Shown here: positions 1 through 9,504 of the stretch, in pieces
Position numbering within the stretch: the first letter of the stretch is position 1
Layout: each line of letters opens with the position of its first letter
Assembly: GCF_001552215.1 (NCBI RefSeq)
Contig: NZ_BCQT01000009.1
Location: forward strand, 248,001-312,000
Source of the DNA: Actinomadura macra NBRC 14102
Lineage (GTDB): Bacteria > Actinomycetota > Actinomycetes > Streptosporangiales > Streptosporangiaceae
Direction of reading: 5' to 3'
DNA length: 64,000 bases
Program-made: the position numbers and the translations under genes
The notes under the pieces: generated by a model
Told to the model about the DNA's origin: nothing
The model's database searches: none
The model's input: the letters and a program-made list of their open reading frames with translations, nothing else

Positions 1-152
1 ACTCCGGCACGCCGCAGCAGGTCGCACAGGCCAAGGACATCCTCACCGACGCGCGGCGCAGCCTGTACCAGATCCTCGCTGAGGACGCAGAGCAGGACAT
101 CGAGCAGGACTCGGGTCTGACGGTCGACGACGACACCGAGGAGCGGACGTGA
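1..152 (+). CDS. C-terminal end of a probable PadR-family regulator (partial)
   Basis: The reading frame is open from the window edge to a TGA at 150-152, giving about 49 residues. It contains an alpha-helical stretch (QQVAQAKDILTDARRSLYQI) followed by a very acidic tail. The stop overlaps the GTG start of the next gene (149), so the two are translationally coupled. PadR-type regulators with a C-terminal helix of this kind often precede DUF1707 proteins in actinomycetes. That context, rather than a DNA-binding domain (which lies outside the window), is the basis for the name. It could be another small regulator. Confidence 0.5.
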   Translation, partial: SGTPQQVAQAKDILTDARRSLYQILAEDAEQDIEQDSGLTVDDDTEERT

Positions 153-643
153 CGCACCAGGACGAGATCCGTATCGGCGACACCGAACGCGACGCGGTCA
201 TGGTCGCCCTGCACGACCACTTCGCCGCCGGACGGCTGGACCGCGACGAGCTCGACGAGCGCCTCGGCACCGCGCTGGCCGCCAAGACGCACGGCGACCT
301 GCGCGGCCTCGTCCGGGACCTGCCCGGCCCGAGCGGCCTGGCCGAGCCCGAACGCAACCCGGCGCCGTCCTACGGGCCAGTCCCGTGGGGTCCGCATCCG
401 GGCCACCGGCAGCTGAGCCATCAGCACTGGCACCCACACCGGGGGCACCGGCACGGAGGGTTTCCCAAGGGGCCGCTGCTGCTCGGCGTGTTCCTGGTGC
501 TGGCTTTCACGGTCGGACCAGGGATGGGGTTCCTGGTCATCTTGCAGATCGCGCTGGTGCTGTGGGTGGTGCGGGCCGCCCTGATGGCCTTCGGACTTCG
601 TCGGTCCCGGCGCGGCGAACCGCGGCTGTCCTCCCGTGCCTGA
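149..643 (+). CDS. DUF1707 (SHOCT-like) domain membrane protein
   Basis: This 164-residue protein has an N-terminal DUF1707 domain (about residues 5-60; motifs RIGDTERDAV, GRLDRDELDERL, and a conserved DLRGLVRDLP end). A His/Pro-rich linker follows (about 70-105), then one or two hydrophobic segments (about 107-150) ending in a basic tail. DUF1707 is a short helical domain found at the N-terminus of many actinomycete membrane proteins, and its molecular role is not established. The GTG start at 149 overlaps the stop of the upstream gene by four bases, which fixes the start. The pair is probably one transcription unit. The protein is likely in the cytoplasmic membrane with DUF1707 inside. Confidence 0.85.
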   Translation: MTHQDEIRIGDTERDAVMVALHDHFAAGRLDRDELDERLGTALAAKTHGDLRGLVRDLPGPSGLAEPERNPAPSYGPVPWGPHPGHRQLSHQHWHPHRGHRHGGFPKGPLLLGVFLVLAFTVGPGMGFLVILQIALVLWVVRAALMAFGLRRSRRGEPRLSSRA

Positions 644-694
644 CGGCGGGCTCGACGGCCTGACCTGAGTGCGGCAGCAGACGGCGGGGGGCGC

Positions 695-1993
695 TCACCG
701 GCCTGGCGGCGACGGCAGCGGCACATAGGCGGGCAGGGACGCCTCGACCTGGAAGCCATCCCCGAAGGGCCCCGCGGTGAAGGACCCGCCGACCGTCTCG
801 ACCCGTTCCCGCAGGCCGGACAGGCCCGTCCCGGAGCCGCTGGCCGCGAGCACCGCGTCCGGCTCGATCGCGGGGGCGGCGCTGGTCACCGCCAGCCACA
901 CCCCGTCGGTGCGGTAGCCGACCTCCACCCGGACGGCCGCGCCCGGGGCGTGCTTGCGCGCGTTGGTCAGCGCCTCCTGGACGACCCGGTAGGCGGTGCG
1001 CCCGACCGCCGGCGAGAGCGGCGCCGGCTCGCCGCGCTCCACCAGCTCCACCGGCACGCCCACCGCGACCGACTCGGCGACCAGCGCGGACAGGTCGGGC
1101 AGCGGCGCAGCGTCCGGTTCGGCCAGGCCGGGCCCGTCCCCGCCGTCGCGCCGCAGCAGCCCGATGACGTCGCGGAGCTCTTCGAGGGCCTGGCAGCCGT
1201 CGTCGCGCAGTTCCTCGGCGGCGGCGCGGGTCTCCTCGTCCGATGCCCTGACGCGCAGCGCCCCCGCCCGCAGCACCATCAGCGTCACCCGGTGCGCGAC
1301 GACGTCGTGCATCTCGGCGGCGAGCCGGGCGCGCTCCTCCGCGCGGGCCCGCTCGGCCAGCAGGTGCCGTTCCCGCTCCGCGCGCTCCGCCCGCTCGGTC
1401 AGCCCGTGCAGGACGCGGCGCCGCGCGGCGACGTACATGCCGAGCAGCGCCCCGCCGACCAGCACGGCCTGGCTGCGGAAGATCAGCGCCTCGACGGGGG
1501 CGGTCTCCTGGCCGGAGATCCGTCTGATGGCGCCGACCGGGATCACGTCCTGAGTGAGGCCGACCAGCACGACGAGCGCGGCGACCGGCAGGCCGCGGAT
1601 CCAGGCGGGCCGTCCCCCCTCGCCCGGGAACGCCATGGTGGCGTAGGCGGCGAACGGCAGCGCCGGCGGCCACCACAGCAGCGGGCTGAACGCGTCGTAC
1701 CCGCCGGACCGCAGCAGCGTGCCGGGGGCGACCCACTCCCCGACACAGAGCAGCGCGGCCGGCGCGACGGTGAGCCAGGCGACCGTCAGCGGGGCGCGGC
1801 GCCGGACCGCCAGCGCGAGCGCGGGCAGCACCACGACCACGGCCGTCGCGCCGCCGTAGGGGCGCAGGATCGAATCGGTGCCGGCCACCGCCTGGAGGCT
1901 GAGCACCAGCGCGACCGCCACGACGGCGGCGTCCGCGGCCAGGTCACGGCCGCGCGCCGGGACGAGACGCGGCGATTTCAGGGGCACAAGCAC
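695..1993 (-). CDS. Two-component sensor histidine kinase (NarL-type, HisKA_3)
   Basis: This is a 432-residue protein starting with GTG. About five hydrophobic segments fill residues 20-190, followed by a charged coiled coil (about 195-222). The HisKA_3 phosphoacceptor box is EMHDVVAHRV, with the phosphorylatable His at residue 229. A HATPase_c domain follows, ending with the G-box SGTGLSGLRERVE. The architecture is typical of actinomycete kinases that phosphorylate LuxR/NarL-type regulators. No response regulator is adjacent, which is unusual for this family. The gene diverges from an FtsX-type permease gene across 124 bp that hold a 9-bp inverted repeat, so the two may be co-regulated. The signal is unknown. 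Confidence 0.9.
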   Translation of the reverse strand: MLVPLKSPRLVPARGRDLAADAAVVAVALVLSLQAVAGTDSILRPYGGATAVVVVLPALALAVRRRAPLTVAWLTVAPAALLCVGEWVAPGTLLRSGGYDAFSPLLWWPPALPFAAYATMAFPGEGGRPAWIRGLPVAALVVLVGLTQDVIPVGAIRRISGQETAPVEALIFRSQAVLVGGALLGMYVAARRRVLHGLTERAERAERERHLLAERARAEERARLAAEMHDVVAHRVTLMVLRAGALRVRASDEETRAAAEELRDDGCQALEELRDVIGLLRRDGGDGPGLAEPDAAPLPDLSALVAESVAVGVPVELVERGEPAPLSPAVGRTAYRVVQEALTNARKHAPGAAVRVEVGYRTDGVWLAVTSAAPAIEPDAVLAASGSGTGLSGLRERVETVGGSFTAGPFGDGFQVEASLPAYVPLPSPPGR

Positions 1994-2021
1994 ACCGTAC
2001 GCACCCCGGGCCCGTCCGCGA

Positions 2022-2059
2022 CCCTACGAAAGTCGCCTCGGCCCCGCCCGTTCGTAGGG
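2022..2059. promoter_or_regulatory. Inverted repeat between kinase and permease genes
   Basis: CCCTACGAA (2022-2030) and TTCGTAGGG (2051-2059) form a perfect 9-bp inverted repeat separated by 20 bp. It lies in the divergent promoter region of the histidine kinase (start 1993) and the permease (start about 2118). A binding site for a LuxR/NarL-type response regulator is the simplest reading, but this is inference. Confidence 0.5.
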
Positions 2060-2117
2060 GACGGACGCGACGATGCGCCCTGCCCGCCGGCACCCGCCGC
2101 CGGGTCGAATCGTGGCC

Positions 2118-4661
2118 ATGATGGTGAAGCTCGTACTCCGGGGGCTGGCCGCCCACCGAGCCCGCCTGCTGCTGTCGACGGTGGCCGTGGTCGCCGGCGT
2201 CGCGTTCGTGGCCGGCACGCTGATCTTCTCGGCCACGCTGGACCGCTCGTTCGAGCGCGCCTTCGACGACCTCGGGCGCGGCACGGACACGGTCGTCAGG
2301 TCCCAGCGGTCGTTCGCGGCGGGCCTGGGCGAGCGCGCCCCGTCCCGGCCGGTCCCGGCGTCGGCGCTGGCGACCGTCCGGAGGGTACCCGGCGTCGCGA
2401 GGGCGCAGGGCGTCGTCACCGGGTTCGCCGCCGTCGTCGACCGGCGCGGCGCGATCACCGGGGCCGAACCGCAGACGGGCGTGGCCTGGAGCGACGATCC
2501 CGACCTGTCACCGACCCGGCTCACCGCGGGCTCGCCGCCCCGCGCGCCGGACGAGGTCGCGGTGGACGCCACGACGGCCCGGGACGCCGAGTACCGGATC
2601 GGTGACCGGGTCACGGTCGCGCTGCTGTTGGGCACCCGCGCGTTCCGGTTGACCGGGCTGTTCACGGTCGGCGACTCGGCGCTGAGCGACTCGATCTCGA
2701 TGGCGGCGTTCGCACCGGACACCGCACCGGTGCTGCTGTCGGAGCATCCCGGGACCTTCGAGCGGATCGTCGTGCGCGCCGCGGACGGCGTGCCCCAGGA
2801 ACGGCTGCGGGACGCGGTGGCGGCGGCGCTCCCGCCGGGGCTGGAAGCTGTCACCGGCGCGCGGGCCGTGGCCGAGCAGGCCGGGCCGCTGCAGGAGATC
2901 ATCAAGGTGATCCGGACGTTCCTGCTGGTCTTCGCGCTGATCGCGGTGTTCGTCGGCTCGTTCATCATCTTCAACACCTTCACGATGCTGGTGGGCGGTC
3001 GGGTCCGGGAGCTGGCGCTGCTGCGGGCCGTCGGGGCGTCCCGGGGACAGGTGACGCGCTCGGTCCTCGGTGAGGCCGCGGGCGTCGGCCTGGCCGGCTC
3101 GACGGTCGGCCTCGCGGCGGGGGCCGGGGTCGCGGTCGGGCTGGCCACGCTGATGGAGGCCGTCACCGGCGGCGAGGAACTGCCGTTCGGCACGCTGGTG
3201 CTGCCCGTCCCTGCCGTCGTCGCCGCCTACGCGGTGGGGACGCTGGTCACGCTGGCCGCCGCGGTCGTCCCGGCTCGCCGCGCGGCACGGATCCCGCCGG
3301 TCGCGGCGCTGCGCGAAGGGACGGCGCCGCCTCGTCCGCTACGTGGGCGGGTGCTCGGCGGCTGCCTCGCCCTGGCGGCCGGGACGGGCCTTGCCGCGGC
3401 CGGCCTCGCGGGCGACGGGAACGCCGGGCTGCGGCTCGCGGGCGCCGGCACCGCCGTCCTGTTCGTCGGAGTCGTGCTGATGTCGCCGGCGCTGAGCCGT
3501 CCCGTCGTCGGTCTCCTCGGCCGTCCCTTCGCGCGGTTCGGCGGGAGCGCGGGACGGATGGGCGCGCGCAACGCGCTGCGCGAGCCCCGGCAGACCGCGG
3601 CGACGGCGTCCGCGCTGACGATCGGGCTGGCGCTCATCACGACCGTGTCGATCATCGTCCAGTCGCTGGCGTCCTCGGTGGACCGGCAGCTCGACGCCGC
3701 GCTGACCGCCGACTACCAGGTGACGGGGCGCAGCCAGATCACCCCGGTCAGCGCCGGCGCGGCGGAGGCGGTGGCCGCCGTGCCGGGCGTCCGCTCAGCG
3801 ATCCCGATCCGGACCGCCCGGTTCCGGCTGGACGGCACCGTCCGCGCCGCCACGGCCGGGACCCCCGGCGAACTGCTCGCCCATTTCCGCCTCCCGCTGC
3901 GACAGGGCACGGCATCCGTCCACGGGGATGAGCTGCTCGTCGGTCGCAGCGTCGCCGAAGCGCGCGGCTGGACGGTCGGCCGGACGGTCCCCGGCGAGTA
4001 CCAGGACGGGACGAGGCGGACGTTCCGGATCGCCGGCGTCTACGCCGACCGCCCGTCCCTCACCCCGTCCGCACCCACGATGATCATCGACTGGGCGGGG
4101 TACCGCGTCCGCGACCCGGACGCGCCGATCGGGCGGATCGAGGTGTCGGCGGGGGACGCCCACCGCGCGTCACTGGAGGCGGCCCTCGCCCCCTGGCCCA
4201 ACCTGGTGCTCAAGGACCGCGCACAGGTCAAGGACGACGCCGCCGGGGACATCGACCGGTTCTTCACACTGGTGCTGGGCCTGCTGGTGCTGTCGGTGCT
4301 GGTGGCGGCGCTCGGGATCGTCAACACCCTCGCGCTGGCGGTCACCGAGCGGACGCGGGAGATCGGCCTGCTCCGCGCGGTCGGGATGCAACGCCGCCAG
4401 ATCCGCCGGATGATCCGCTGCGAGGCCGTGGTGGTGTCGCTGTTCGGCGCGGTGCTCGGGGTGGGCACGGGGACCGTCCTCGGCGTCGTCCTGCAGCGCG
4501 CCATCGCCGATGGGGACGCGGGCATGGAGGTGCTCGCCGTCCCCTACGGCCTCCTCGCGCTGTGCGTGGCCGCGGCCGCGGCGATCGGCGTCGTCGCCGC
4601 GGTCTGGCCCGCGGCCCGCGCCGCCCGCCTGGACGTCCTCCAGGCCATCGCCACCGGCTGA
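2118..4661 (+). CDS. FtsX/MacB-type ABC transporter permease
   Basis: This is an approximately 847-residue membrane protein. One transmembrane helix near the N-terminus is followed by a large extracytoplasmic MacB_PCD-like domain (about residues 35-260). Three helices form the first FtsX domain (motif RELALLRAVGASRGQV), a middle block and second periplasmic domain follow, and a second FtsX domain sits at the C-terminus (TREIGLLRAVGMQRRQI). This duplicated layout is typical of actinomycete FtsX permeases that export peptides or lipids or act as mechanotransmitters. The frame is open upstream to 2073, but ATG 2118 or 2121 gives the usual MVKL-like N-terminus. The partner ATPase, normally adjacent, is not in the window. 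It probably responds to the divergent kinase. Confidence 0.88.
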   Translation: MMVKLVLRGLAAHRARLLLSTVAVVAGVAFVAGTLIFSATLDRSFERAFDDLGRGTDTVVRSQRSFAAGLGERAPSRPVPASALATVRRVPGVARAQGVVTGFAAVVDRRGAITGAEPQTGVAWSDDPDLSPTRLTAGSPPRAPDEVAVDATTARDAEYRIGDRVTVALLLGTRAFRLTGLFTVGDSALSDSISMAAFAPDTAPVLLSEHPGTFERIVVRAADGVPQERLRDAVAAALPPGLEAVTGARAVAEQAGPLQEIIKVIRTFLLVFALIAVFVGSFIIFNTFTMLVGGRVRELALLRAVGASRGQVTRSVLGEAAGVGLAGSTVGLAAGAGVAVGLATLMEAVTGGEELPFGTLVLPVPAVVAAYAVGTLVTLAAAVVPARRAARIPPVAALREGTAPPRPLRGRVLGGCLALAAGTGLAAAGLAGDGNAGLRLAGAGTAVLFVGVVLMSPALSRPVVGLLGRPFARFGGSAGRMGARNALREPRQTAATASALTIGLALITTVSIIVQSLASSVDRQLDAALTADYQVTGRSQITPVSAGAAEAVAAVPGVRSAIPIRTARFRLDGTVRAATAGTPGELLAHFRLPLRQGTASVHGDELLVGRSVAEARGWTVGRTVPGEYQDGTRRTFRIAGVYADRPSLTPSAPTMIIDWAGYRVRDPDAPIGRIEVSAGDAHRASLEAALAPWPNLVLKDRAQVKDDAAGDIDRFFTLVLGLLVLSVLVAALGIVNTLALAVTERTREIGLLRAVGMQRRQIRRMIRCEAVVVSLFGAVLGVGTGTVLGVVLQRAIADGDAGMEVLAVPYGLLALCVAAAAAIGVVAAVWPAARAARLDVLQAIATG

Positions 4662-4664
4662 CGG

Positions 4665-4679
4665 GGCCGCTACGCGGCC
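4665..4679. terminator. GC-rich hairpin between convergent genes
   Basis: GGCCGC-TAC-GCGGCC forms a perfect 6-bp stem with a 3-nt loop. It lies between the permease stop (4661) and the LysR-gene stop (4670) and overlaps the last codons of the latter. The position suits a bidirectional terminator. There is no T-tract, which is normal for high-GC actinomycetes. Confidence 0.45.
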
Positions 4680-5608
4680 GCCTCCTGCGGGAGGCGATCG
4701 CATCGGGGCGGAATGGCGTCCTGGAGGGCGGCCAGGGCGCGGGCGATCAGCGGGCTGTCCCGGCTCCCCCGGCGCACGCAGGTCAGGACGCGCCGCTTCG
4801 GGACGGCGTCGCCGGTCAGCGGCACCCGGACGACCGGCTGGTCGGACGGTCCGTCCGCCAGCCGGGGCACCAGGGACACGCCGAGGCCGTTGGCGACCAG
4901 CGCCCAGATCACCGACCAGGTGGTGGCCCTGTGTGCGATGCGGGGCGTGAACCCCGCGGCGGCGCAGTAGGTCATGACCTGCTGGTGGTGGGCGCACACA
5001 TCGGGCTGGACGCTGATCCAGTTCTCGGACGCGGCGTCCTCCAGCCGGACCCCGGGCCGCCGCGTCAGCGGGTGTGCGGCGGGGACGATGAGGTCGAGGG
5101 CCTCCACCAGCAGCGGCTCCCGGTCGAACCGGGGGTCGCCGGGCGGCGGCGCGTCCGCGGTGGGCTCGATGACGGCGAGGTCGGTCTCCCCCGCGGCGAG
5201 CAGCCCCATGGCCACGTCGGTGTCGCACTCGCGGATCTCGACCGTGAGCTCCGGGTCGCCGCGGAGCAGGGCCCCGGCGGCCGGCGCGATCAGCCCGCCG
5301 ACCGCCGTCGTGAACCCGCACATGCGCAGCGGGCCGACGGCGCCGGCGCGATGCGACTCCAGGTCGGTGAGGGCCTCCTCCCAGCGTGCCAGCAGCGCGT
5401 CGGCGTGCTCGATCAGCAGGTGGGCGGCCGGGGTGAGCCGCACCCTGCGGCCCTGCGGCTCCAGCAGCGGCACCTTCAGCTCCCGCGCCAGCTCGCGCAG
5501 CTGGTGCGACACCGCGGACGGGGTGAGGTGCAGCGCCTCCGCGGCGGCCGTGACCGTCCCGTACTGGTGGACGAGCCGGAGCATGTGCAGCCGCCGCAGA
5601 TCAATCAT
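4670..5608 (-). CDS. LysR-family transcriptional regulator
   Basis: The protein has 312 residues. The N-terminal winged HTH (about residues 1-60) shows the LysR signature MIDLRRLHMLRLVHQYGT, TAAAEALHLTPSAVSHQLREL. A periplasmic-binding-protein-like effector domain follows (about 90-300). The ATG at 5608 gives the usual LysR N-terminus; the frame is open further upstream, but that extension is Ala/Pro-rich and not LysR-like. It faces the permease gene tail to tail and diverges from a 53-residue Cys-containing protein. The intergenic region 5609-5680 is AT-rich relative to its surroundings and probably holds its autoregulatory site. The target is unknown. Confidence 0.92.
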   Translation of the reverse strand: MIDLRRLHMLRLVHQYGTVTAAAEALHLTPSAVSHQLRELARELKVPLLEPQGRRVRLTPAAHLLIEHADALLARWEEALTDLESHRAGAVGPLRMCGFTTAVGGLIAPAAGALLRGDPELTVEIRECDTDVAMGLLAAGETDLAVIEPTADAPPPGDPRFDREPLLVEALDLIVPAAHPLTRRPGVRLEDAASENWISVQPDVCAHHQQVMTYCAAAGFTPRIAHRATTWSVIWALVANGLGVSLVPRLADGPSDQPVVRVPLTGDAVPKRRVLTCVRRGSRDSPLIARALAALQDAIPPRCDRLPQEAAA

Positions 5609-5680
5609 GTATTCATTCTGCACGATCAGATATAGAAACGTGAAATAGACGGCAACGTTCGGCACAGGCAGACTACTGGT

Positions 5681-5842
5681 ATGACACAGCAGAGCAGGAC
5701 CCTGTCCCGGCATCTGACCAGCGACGGCGTCGTCGTCTGGAGCCGCTGCGCCTGCGGGCGGCTGCGGATGGACCTCGTCCCGCGCGGCGGCGGCAAGCCG
5801 ATCTCCGCCGGCCCCTGCGCACGCTGCCACGCACCCGCGTGA
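5681..5842 (+). CDS. Small Cys-rich protein (possible zinc ribbon), 53 residues
   Basis: The ATG at 5681 and TGA at 5840 enclose 53 codons. The protein has two cysteine pairs, C-x-C (RCACGR) and C-x2-C (CARCH), spaced like a small zinc ribbon. It is divergent from the LysR gene by about 70 bp, the usual arrangement for a LysR target. No strong Shine-Dalgarno sequence is visible. Small proteins of this type occur in actinomycetes, but I know of no function. It could be a spurious ORF. Confidence 0.5.
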   Translation: MTQQSRTLSRHLTSDGVVVWSRCACGRLRMDLVPRGGGKPISAGPCARCHAPA

Positions 5843-5857
5843 ACGGCCCGGGACGCC

Positions 5858-6493
5858 TCAGCGGCGCAGTGCCGCGGCCTCGACGGCGAGGCCGCGGACC
5901 CGCTCCCAGTCCCCGGCGCGGAGGGCATCTCCCGGCGTGAGCCATGACCCGCCGACACAGCCGACGTTGGGAAGCGCAAGGTAGTCGGCGGCGTTGCCGA
6001 GCGCGATACCGCCGGTCGGGCAGAACCGGGCCTGCGGCAGCGGCCCTGCGAGGGACTTCAGGTAGGCCCTGCCGCCCGCGGCTTCGGCGGGAAAGAACTT
6101 CATCGCCGTGATCCCGTCCTCCAGCAACGCGATCACCTCCGACGCCGTGGCGACGCCGGGCAGGAACGGCACGCCGGTCGCGACCATCGCCGCCTGGAGC
6201 CGGGACGTGAGGCCCGGGCTGACGAGGAAGCGCGCCCCGGCGGCGGCGGACCGCTCGGCGTCCTCGGGGCGCAGGACCGTCCCCGCGCCGACGACGGCGT
6301 CCGGGACCTCGGCGGCGATCAGCGTGATCGCCTCCAGCGCGGCGGGCGTGCGCAGCGTCACCTCGATGGCCGGCAGGCCACCGTCGACGAGCGCGCGCGC
6401 CAGCGGAACGGCGGCGTCCGCGTCGTCCAGGACCACGACGGGGATGACGGGTGCGAGGTCCAGGAGGTTGTCGTCGGTCACGTCGATGGTCAT
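5858..6493 (-). CDS. eda: KDPG/KHG aldolase
   Basis: The 211-residue length matches class I 2-keto-3-deoxy-6-phosphogluconate aldolases. Family signatures are visible: the catalytic glutamate in IEVTLRT (E44), [20 protein letters not shown], and the Schiff-base lysine in MKFFPA (K132). The enzyme cleaves KDPG to pyruvate and glyceraldehyde-3-phosphate, the last step of the Entner-Doudoroff route. It may also act on 4-hydroxy-2-oxoglutarate. It is the last gene of a minus-strand block with glk and edd, 41 bp after glk. No zwf or pgl is in the window. Confidence 0.95.
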   Translation of the reverse strand: MTIDVTDDNLLDLAPVIPVVVLDDADAAVPLARALVDGGLPAIEVTLRTPAALEAITLIAAEVPDAVVGAGTVLRPEDAERSAAAGARFLVSPGLTSRLQAAMVATGVPFLPGVATASEVIALLEDGITAMKFFPAEAAGGRAYLKSLAGPLPQARFCPTGGIALGNAADYLALPNVGCVGGSWLTPGDALRAGDWERVRGLAVEAAALRR

Positions 6494-6534
6494 GCGGGCA
6501 CATCCTTCTCACAGCACCCGGACGGTGCCTGTCG

Positions 6535-7545
6535 CTAGGACCCGGCGGGAGCCGGGGTGACGGTCTGTGCTGGTCGCCCCTCGGCGCCGCGCGGGCTCTG
6601 CGCCAGCCGGGCCGTGGCGCCGGCCAGAGCCGGGCCGGGATGGACGATCAGCGCGGTCGGGATGGGCCGCAGGTAGTCCTCGACGGGCGGCTTCGCCTCG
6701 AAGCGGCTGCGGAACGTGCTCTCCCGCAGCACGTCGGCCATGCGCGGCAGGATCCCGCCGCCAAGATAGACGCCCCCGCGCGCACCCAGCGTCAACGCCA
6801 CGTTCCCGGCGAGCGAGCCGAGCAGCGCGCAGAACATGTGCAGCGCCTCCCGGCAGCGCGGGTCACCCGGGCGCGCGCAAATCTCCGCGGCGCCCAGCGG
6901 GCCCGACTCGACATCGTCGATCTCCGCGAGGTAGCGGTGAATGCGGGCCAGACCGTCCCCCGACAGCAGGTACTCGGCCGTCGCGGCGCCACGCTCGGCG
7001 CGCAGCAGCTTCATGACCTCGATCTCACGGCCGGTCGCGGCCGGCACGTCGACCTGCCCGCCCTCACCGGGCACCGGCACCCACCCGCCGCCGACCGGGA
7101 CGAGCCCCGCGACGCCGAGGCCCGTCCCCGGCCCGACCACCGCCATCGGCGCGCCGAGCGCGCCGGGCCGAGGGCCCCCGATCGGGACGAGGTCGGCGGG
7201 ACGCAGCCGCGGCAGGGACAGCGCGAGCGCCTCGAAGTCGTTGAGGATCTCCAGGCGCGGGATGCCGAGGCGCGCCCGGACGGCCTCCGGCGTGTCCACC
7301 GGCCAGTCCGCGTTGGTCAGCCGGAACGTCCCGCCCGCGACAGGCCCGGCCACCGCCAGGCAGGCAGCGGACGGGCGGACGCCGGGTGCGTGCCGTTCCA
7401 GGTAGGCCGCCGCCGCGTCCGCCAGCCCCGCATGGTCACGGGTGGGCAGCGACCCCACCCGGAACGGTTCGCCGCCCGGGCCGTCCACGAGCGCGAACCG
7501 GGCGTTGGTGCCGCCGACATCGGCGACGAGCCAGGGGCCGCTCAC
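6535..7545 (-). CDS. glk: Glucokinase (E. coli Glk-type)
   Basis: This is a 336-residue ATP-dependent hexokinase-fold protein. It shows the phosphate-1 loop [11 protein letters not shown] near the N-terminus, [23 protein letters not shown], and a C-terminal GGGILPR block. The GTG at 7545 overlaps the edd stop (GTGA, 7542-7545), fixing the start and implying translational coupling. It phosphorylates glucose to glucose-6-phosphate and so feeds the Entner-Doudoroff enzymes beside it. The family differs from the ROK-type glucokinases that most actinomycetes use. Confidence 0.92.
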   Translation of the reverse strand: MSGPWLVADVGGTNARFALVDGPGGEPFRVGSLPTRDHAGLADAAAAYLERHAPGVRPSAACLAVAGPVAGGTFRLTNADWPVDTPEAVRARLGIPRLEILNDFEALALSLPRLRPADLVPIGGPRPGALGAPMAVVGPGTGLGVAGLVPVGGGWVPVPGEGGQVDVPAATGREIEVMKLLRAERGAATAEYLLSGDGLARIHRYLAEIDDVESGPLGAAEICARPGDPRCREALHMFCALLGSLAGNVALTLGARGGVYLGGGILPRMADVLRESTFRSRFEAKPPVEDYLRPIPTALIVHPGPALAGATARLAQSPRGAEGRPAQTVTPAPAGS

Positions 7546-9356
7546 GCGAAGACGCCCGCGCCGCGCTCCGCCGGTCCCACCGCACTCCGGAACGACTCGA
7601 ACAGCTCCCGGCCGGTCCCCGCCCACTCCACCGGCGCCGCTCCCTCGGGCTCCCGCGCGGCGAACTCCTCGTCCGGGACGAGCACCTCAAGCAGGCCCTT
7701 GTCGGCGTCGAGCCGGACCACGTCGCCGTCCCGCACCCGCGCCAGCGCCCCGCCGGCCGCCGCCTCCGGGGACACGTGGATCGCGGCGGGCACCGCGCCC
7801 GACGCGCCCGACATCCGCCCGTCGGTGACCAGCGCGACACGGTGCCCCCGGTCCTGGAGCACCGACAGCGGCGGGGTGAGCCGGTGCAGCTCCGGCATCC
7901 CGTTCGCGCGCGGTCCCTGGTAGCGGACGACGGCGACCACATCCCGGTCGAGCTCCCCGGCGGCGAACGCCTCCTGGAGCGCCTCCTGCGTCTCGAACAC
8001 GCGGGCCGGCGCCTCGATCGTCCGGTGCTCGGACCGCACCGCCGACACTTTCACCACCGCGCGCCCCAGGTTGCCGCGCACCGTGTGCAGCCCGCCGTGG
8101 GTGTCGAACGGCTCGTCCACCGGGCGCAGGACGCCGAGATCGCCGGACTCCGGCGGCACGTCCCGCCACACGGCCCTACCGTCGGAGCCCAGCTCCGGGG
8201 CACGGCGGTAGGTGGCGAGGGTGTCGCCGCCGACCGTCCTCGCATCCTCGTGCAGGAGCCCCGCGTCGAGCAGCGCGCCGATGAGGAACGCCGTGCCGCC
8301 CGCGGCGTGGAAGTGGTTCACGTCCGCGGTCCCGTTCGGGTAGAGCCGGGTCAGCAGCGGCGTGACCTTGGACAGCTCGTCGAAATCATCCCAGGTCAGC
8401 TCGATGCCCGCCGCCGAGGCCATCGCGACCAGGTGCAGCGTGTGGTTGGTGGACCCGCCCGTGGCCAGCAGCGCGACGACCCCGTTGACGAACGCCCGCT
8501 CGTCCAGCAGCTCGCCGATCGGCGTGTACTCCTCGGCCAGATCGGTCAGCTTCAGGACCCGGCGCGCGGCGGCCTCGGTGAGCGCGTCCCGCAGCCTGGT
8601 ACCGGGCGGGACGAAGCTCGCGCCCGGCAGGTGCAGGCCCATGACCTCCATGAGCAGCTGGTTGGAGTTGGCCGTCCCGTAGAAGGTGCAGGTGCCGGGC
8701 GAGTGGTAGGACGCGGCCTCGGCGGCGAGCAGCGCGTCCCGCCCGATCTCCCCGGCCGCGAACCGTTTGCGGACCTTCGCCTTCTCCCCGTTCGGCAGGC
8801 CCGACGCCATCGGCCCCGCCGGCACCAGGATCACCGGCAGGTGCCCGAACGACAGCGCCCCGATCACCAGCCCCGGGACGATCTTGTCGCACACCCCGAG
8901 CATCAGCGCGCCGTCGAACATCTCGTGCGACAGCGCCACCGCCGTGGCCATCGCGATCACGTCCCGGCTGAACAGCGACAGCTCCATGCCCGCCCGGCCC
9001 TGGGTGATCCCGTCGCACATCGCGGGCACGCCCCCGGCGAACTGCGCCGTGCCACCCGCCGCGCGGATCGCGGCCTTGATCAGGTCCGGGTAGTCCTTCA
9101 GCGGCTGGTGCGCGGACAGCATGTCGTTGTAGGCCGACACGATCGCGATGTTCGGCGTGGCGTTCCCGCGCAGCCACAGCTTGTCCTGGACGCCGCACGC
9201 CGCGAACCCGTGCGCCAGGTTCGCGCACCCCATCCCGCTCCGGACCGGACCCTGCGTCCTGGCTTCCCGGATACGCCCCAGATACGCGCCGCGCCGCCCG
9301 GCGCTCCGCTCGACGACGCGCCGGGTGACGCGTTCCAGCACGGGATGCACAGCCAT
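7542..9356 (-). CDS. edd: Phosphogluconate dehydratase
   Basis: The 604-residue protein matches the IlvD/Edd dehydratase family. It dehydrates 6-phosphogluconate to KDPG using a [4Fe-4S] cluster. Visible signatures are [15 protein letters not shown] near residue 42, [25 protein letters not shown], and [22 protein letters not shown] (written here in part) near the C-terminus. The residues that separate Edd from IlvD, together with the linked eda and glk, favour edd. It is the first gene of the edd-glk-eda block. The upstream region to 9504 carries inverted repeats and separates it from a divergent ROK repressor that probably controls it. Confidence 0.94.
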   Translation of the reverse strand: MAVHPVLERVTRRVVERSAGRRGAYLGRIREARTQGPVRSGMGCANLAHGFAACGVQDKLWLRGNATPNIAIVSAYNDMLSAHQPLKDYPDLIKAAIRAAGGTAQFAGGVPAMCDGITQGRAGMELSLFSRDVIAMATAVALSHEMFDGALMLGVCDKIVPGLVIGALSFGHLPVILVPAGPMASGLPNGEKAKVRKRFAAGEIGRDALLAAEAASYHSPGTCTFYGTANSNQLLMEVMGLHLPGASFVPPGTRLRDALTEAAARRVLKLTDLAEEYTPIGELLDERAFVNGVVALLATGGSTNHTLHLVAMASAAGIELTWDDFDELSKVTPLLTRLYPNGTADVNHFHAAGGTAFLIGALLDAGLLHEDARTVGGDTLATYRRAPELGSDGRAVWRDVPPESGDLGVLRPVDEPFDTHGGLHTVRGNLGRAVVKVSAVRSEHRTIEAPARVFETQEALQEAFAAGELDRDVVAVVRYQGPRANGMPELHRLTPPLSVLQDRGHRVALVTDGRMSGASGAVPAAIHVSPEAAAGGALARVRDGDVVRLDADKGLLEVLVPDEEFAAREPEGAAPVEWAGTGRELFESFRSAVGPAERGAGVFA

Positions 9357-9403
9357 TCGAACGCTCCAGACCAGGGGGACACCAGCTCACAAAACTACCG
9401 AGA

Positions 9404-9440
9404 CATAAGTCACCCATACAACCCTACTTATGAATTTAAG
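9404..9440. promoter_or_regulatory. Operator-like inverted repeats between edd and the ROK gene
   Basis: CATAAGT (9404-9410) and ACTTATG (9426-9432) are perfect 7-bp inverted repeats 15 bp apart. The overlapping CTTA-N6-TAAG (9427-9440) is a second, shorter one. The 148 bp between edd (9356) and the ROK start (9505) is notably AT-rich for this genome. The same 11-mer, CTACTTATGAA, recurs upstream of the other ROK gene at 40062-40072. A ROK repressor operator is the likely role. Confidence 0.55.
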
Positions 9441-9504
9441 CTTACAAAACCCCCTCACTTACACCAACTGGACGCGTCTATCAAGCCCATGCTTGACTGG
9501 TCAG

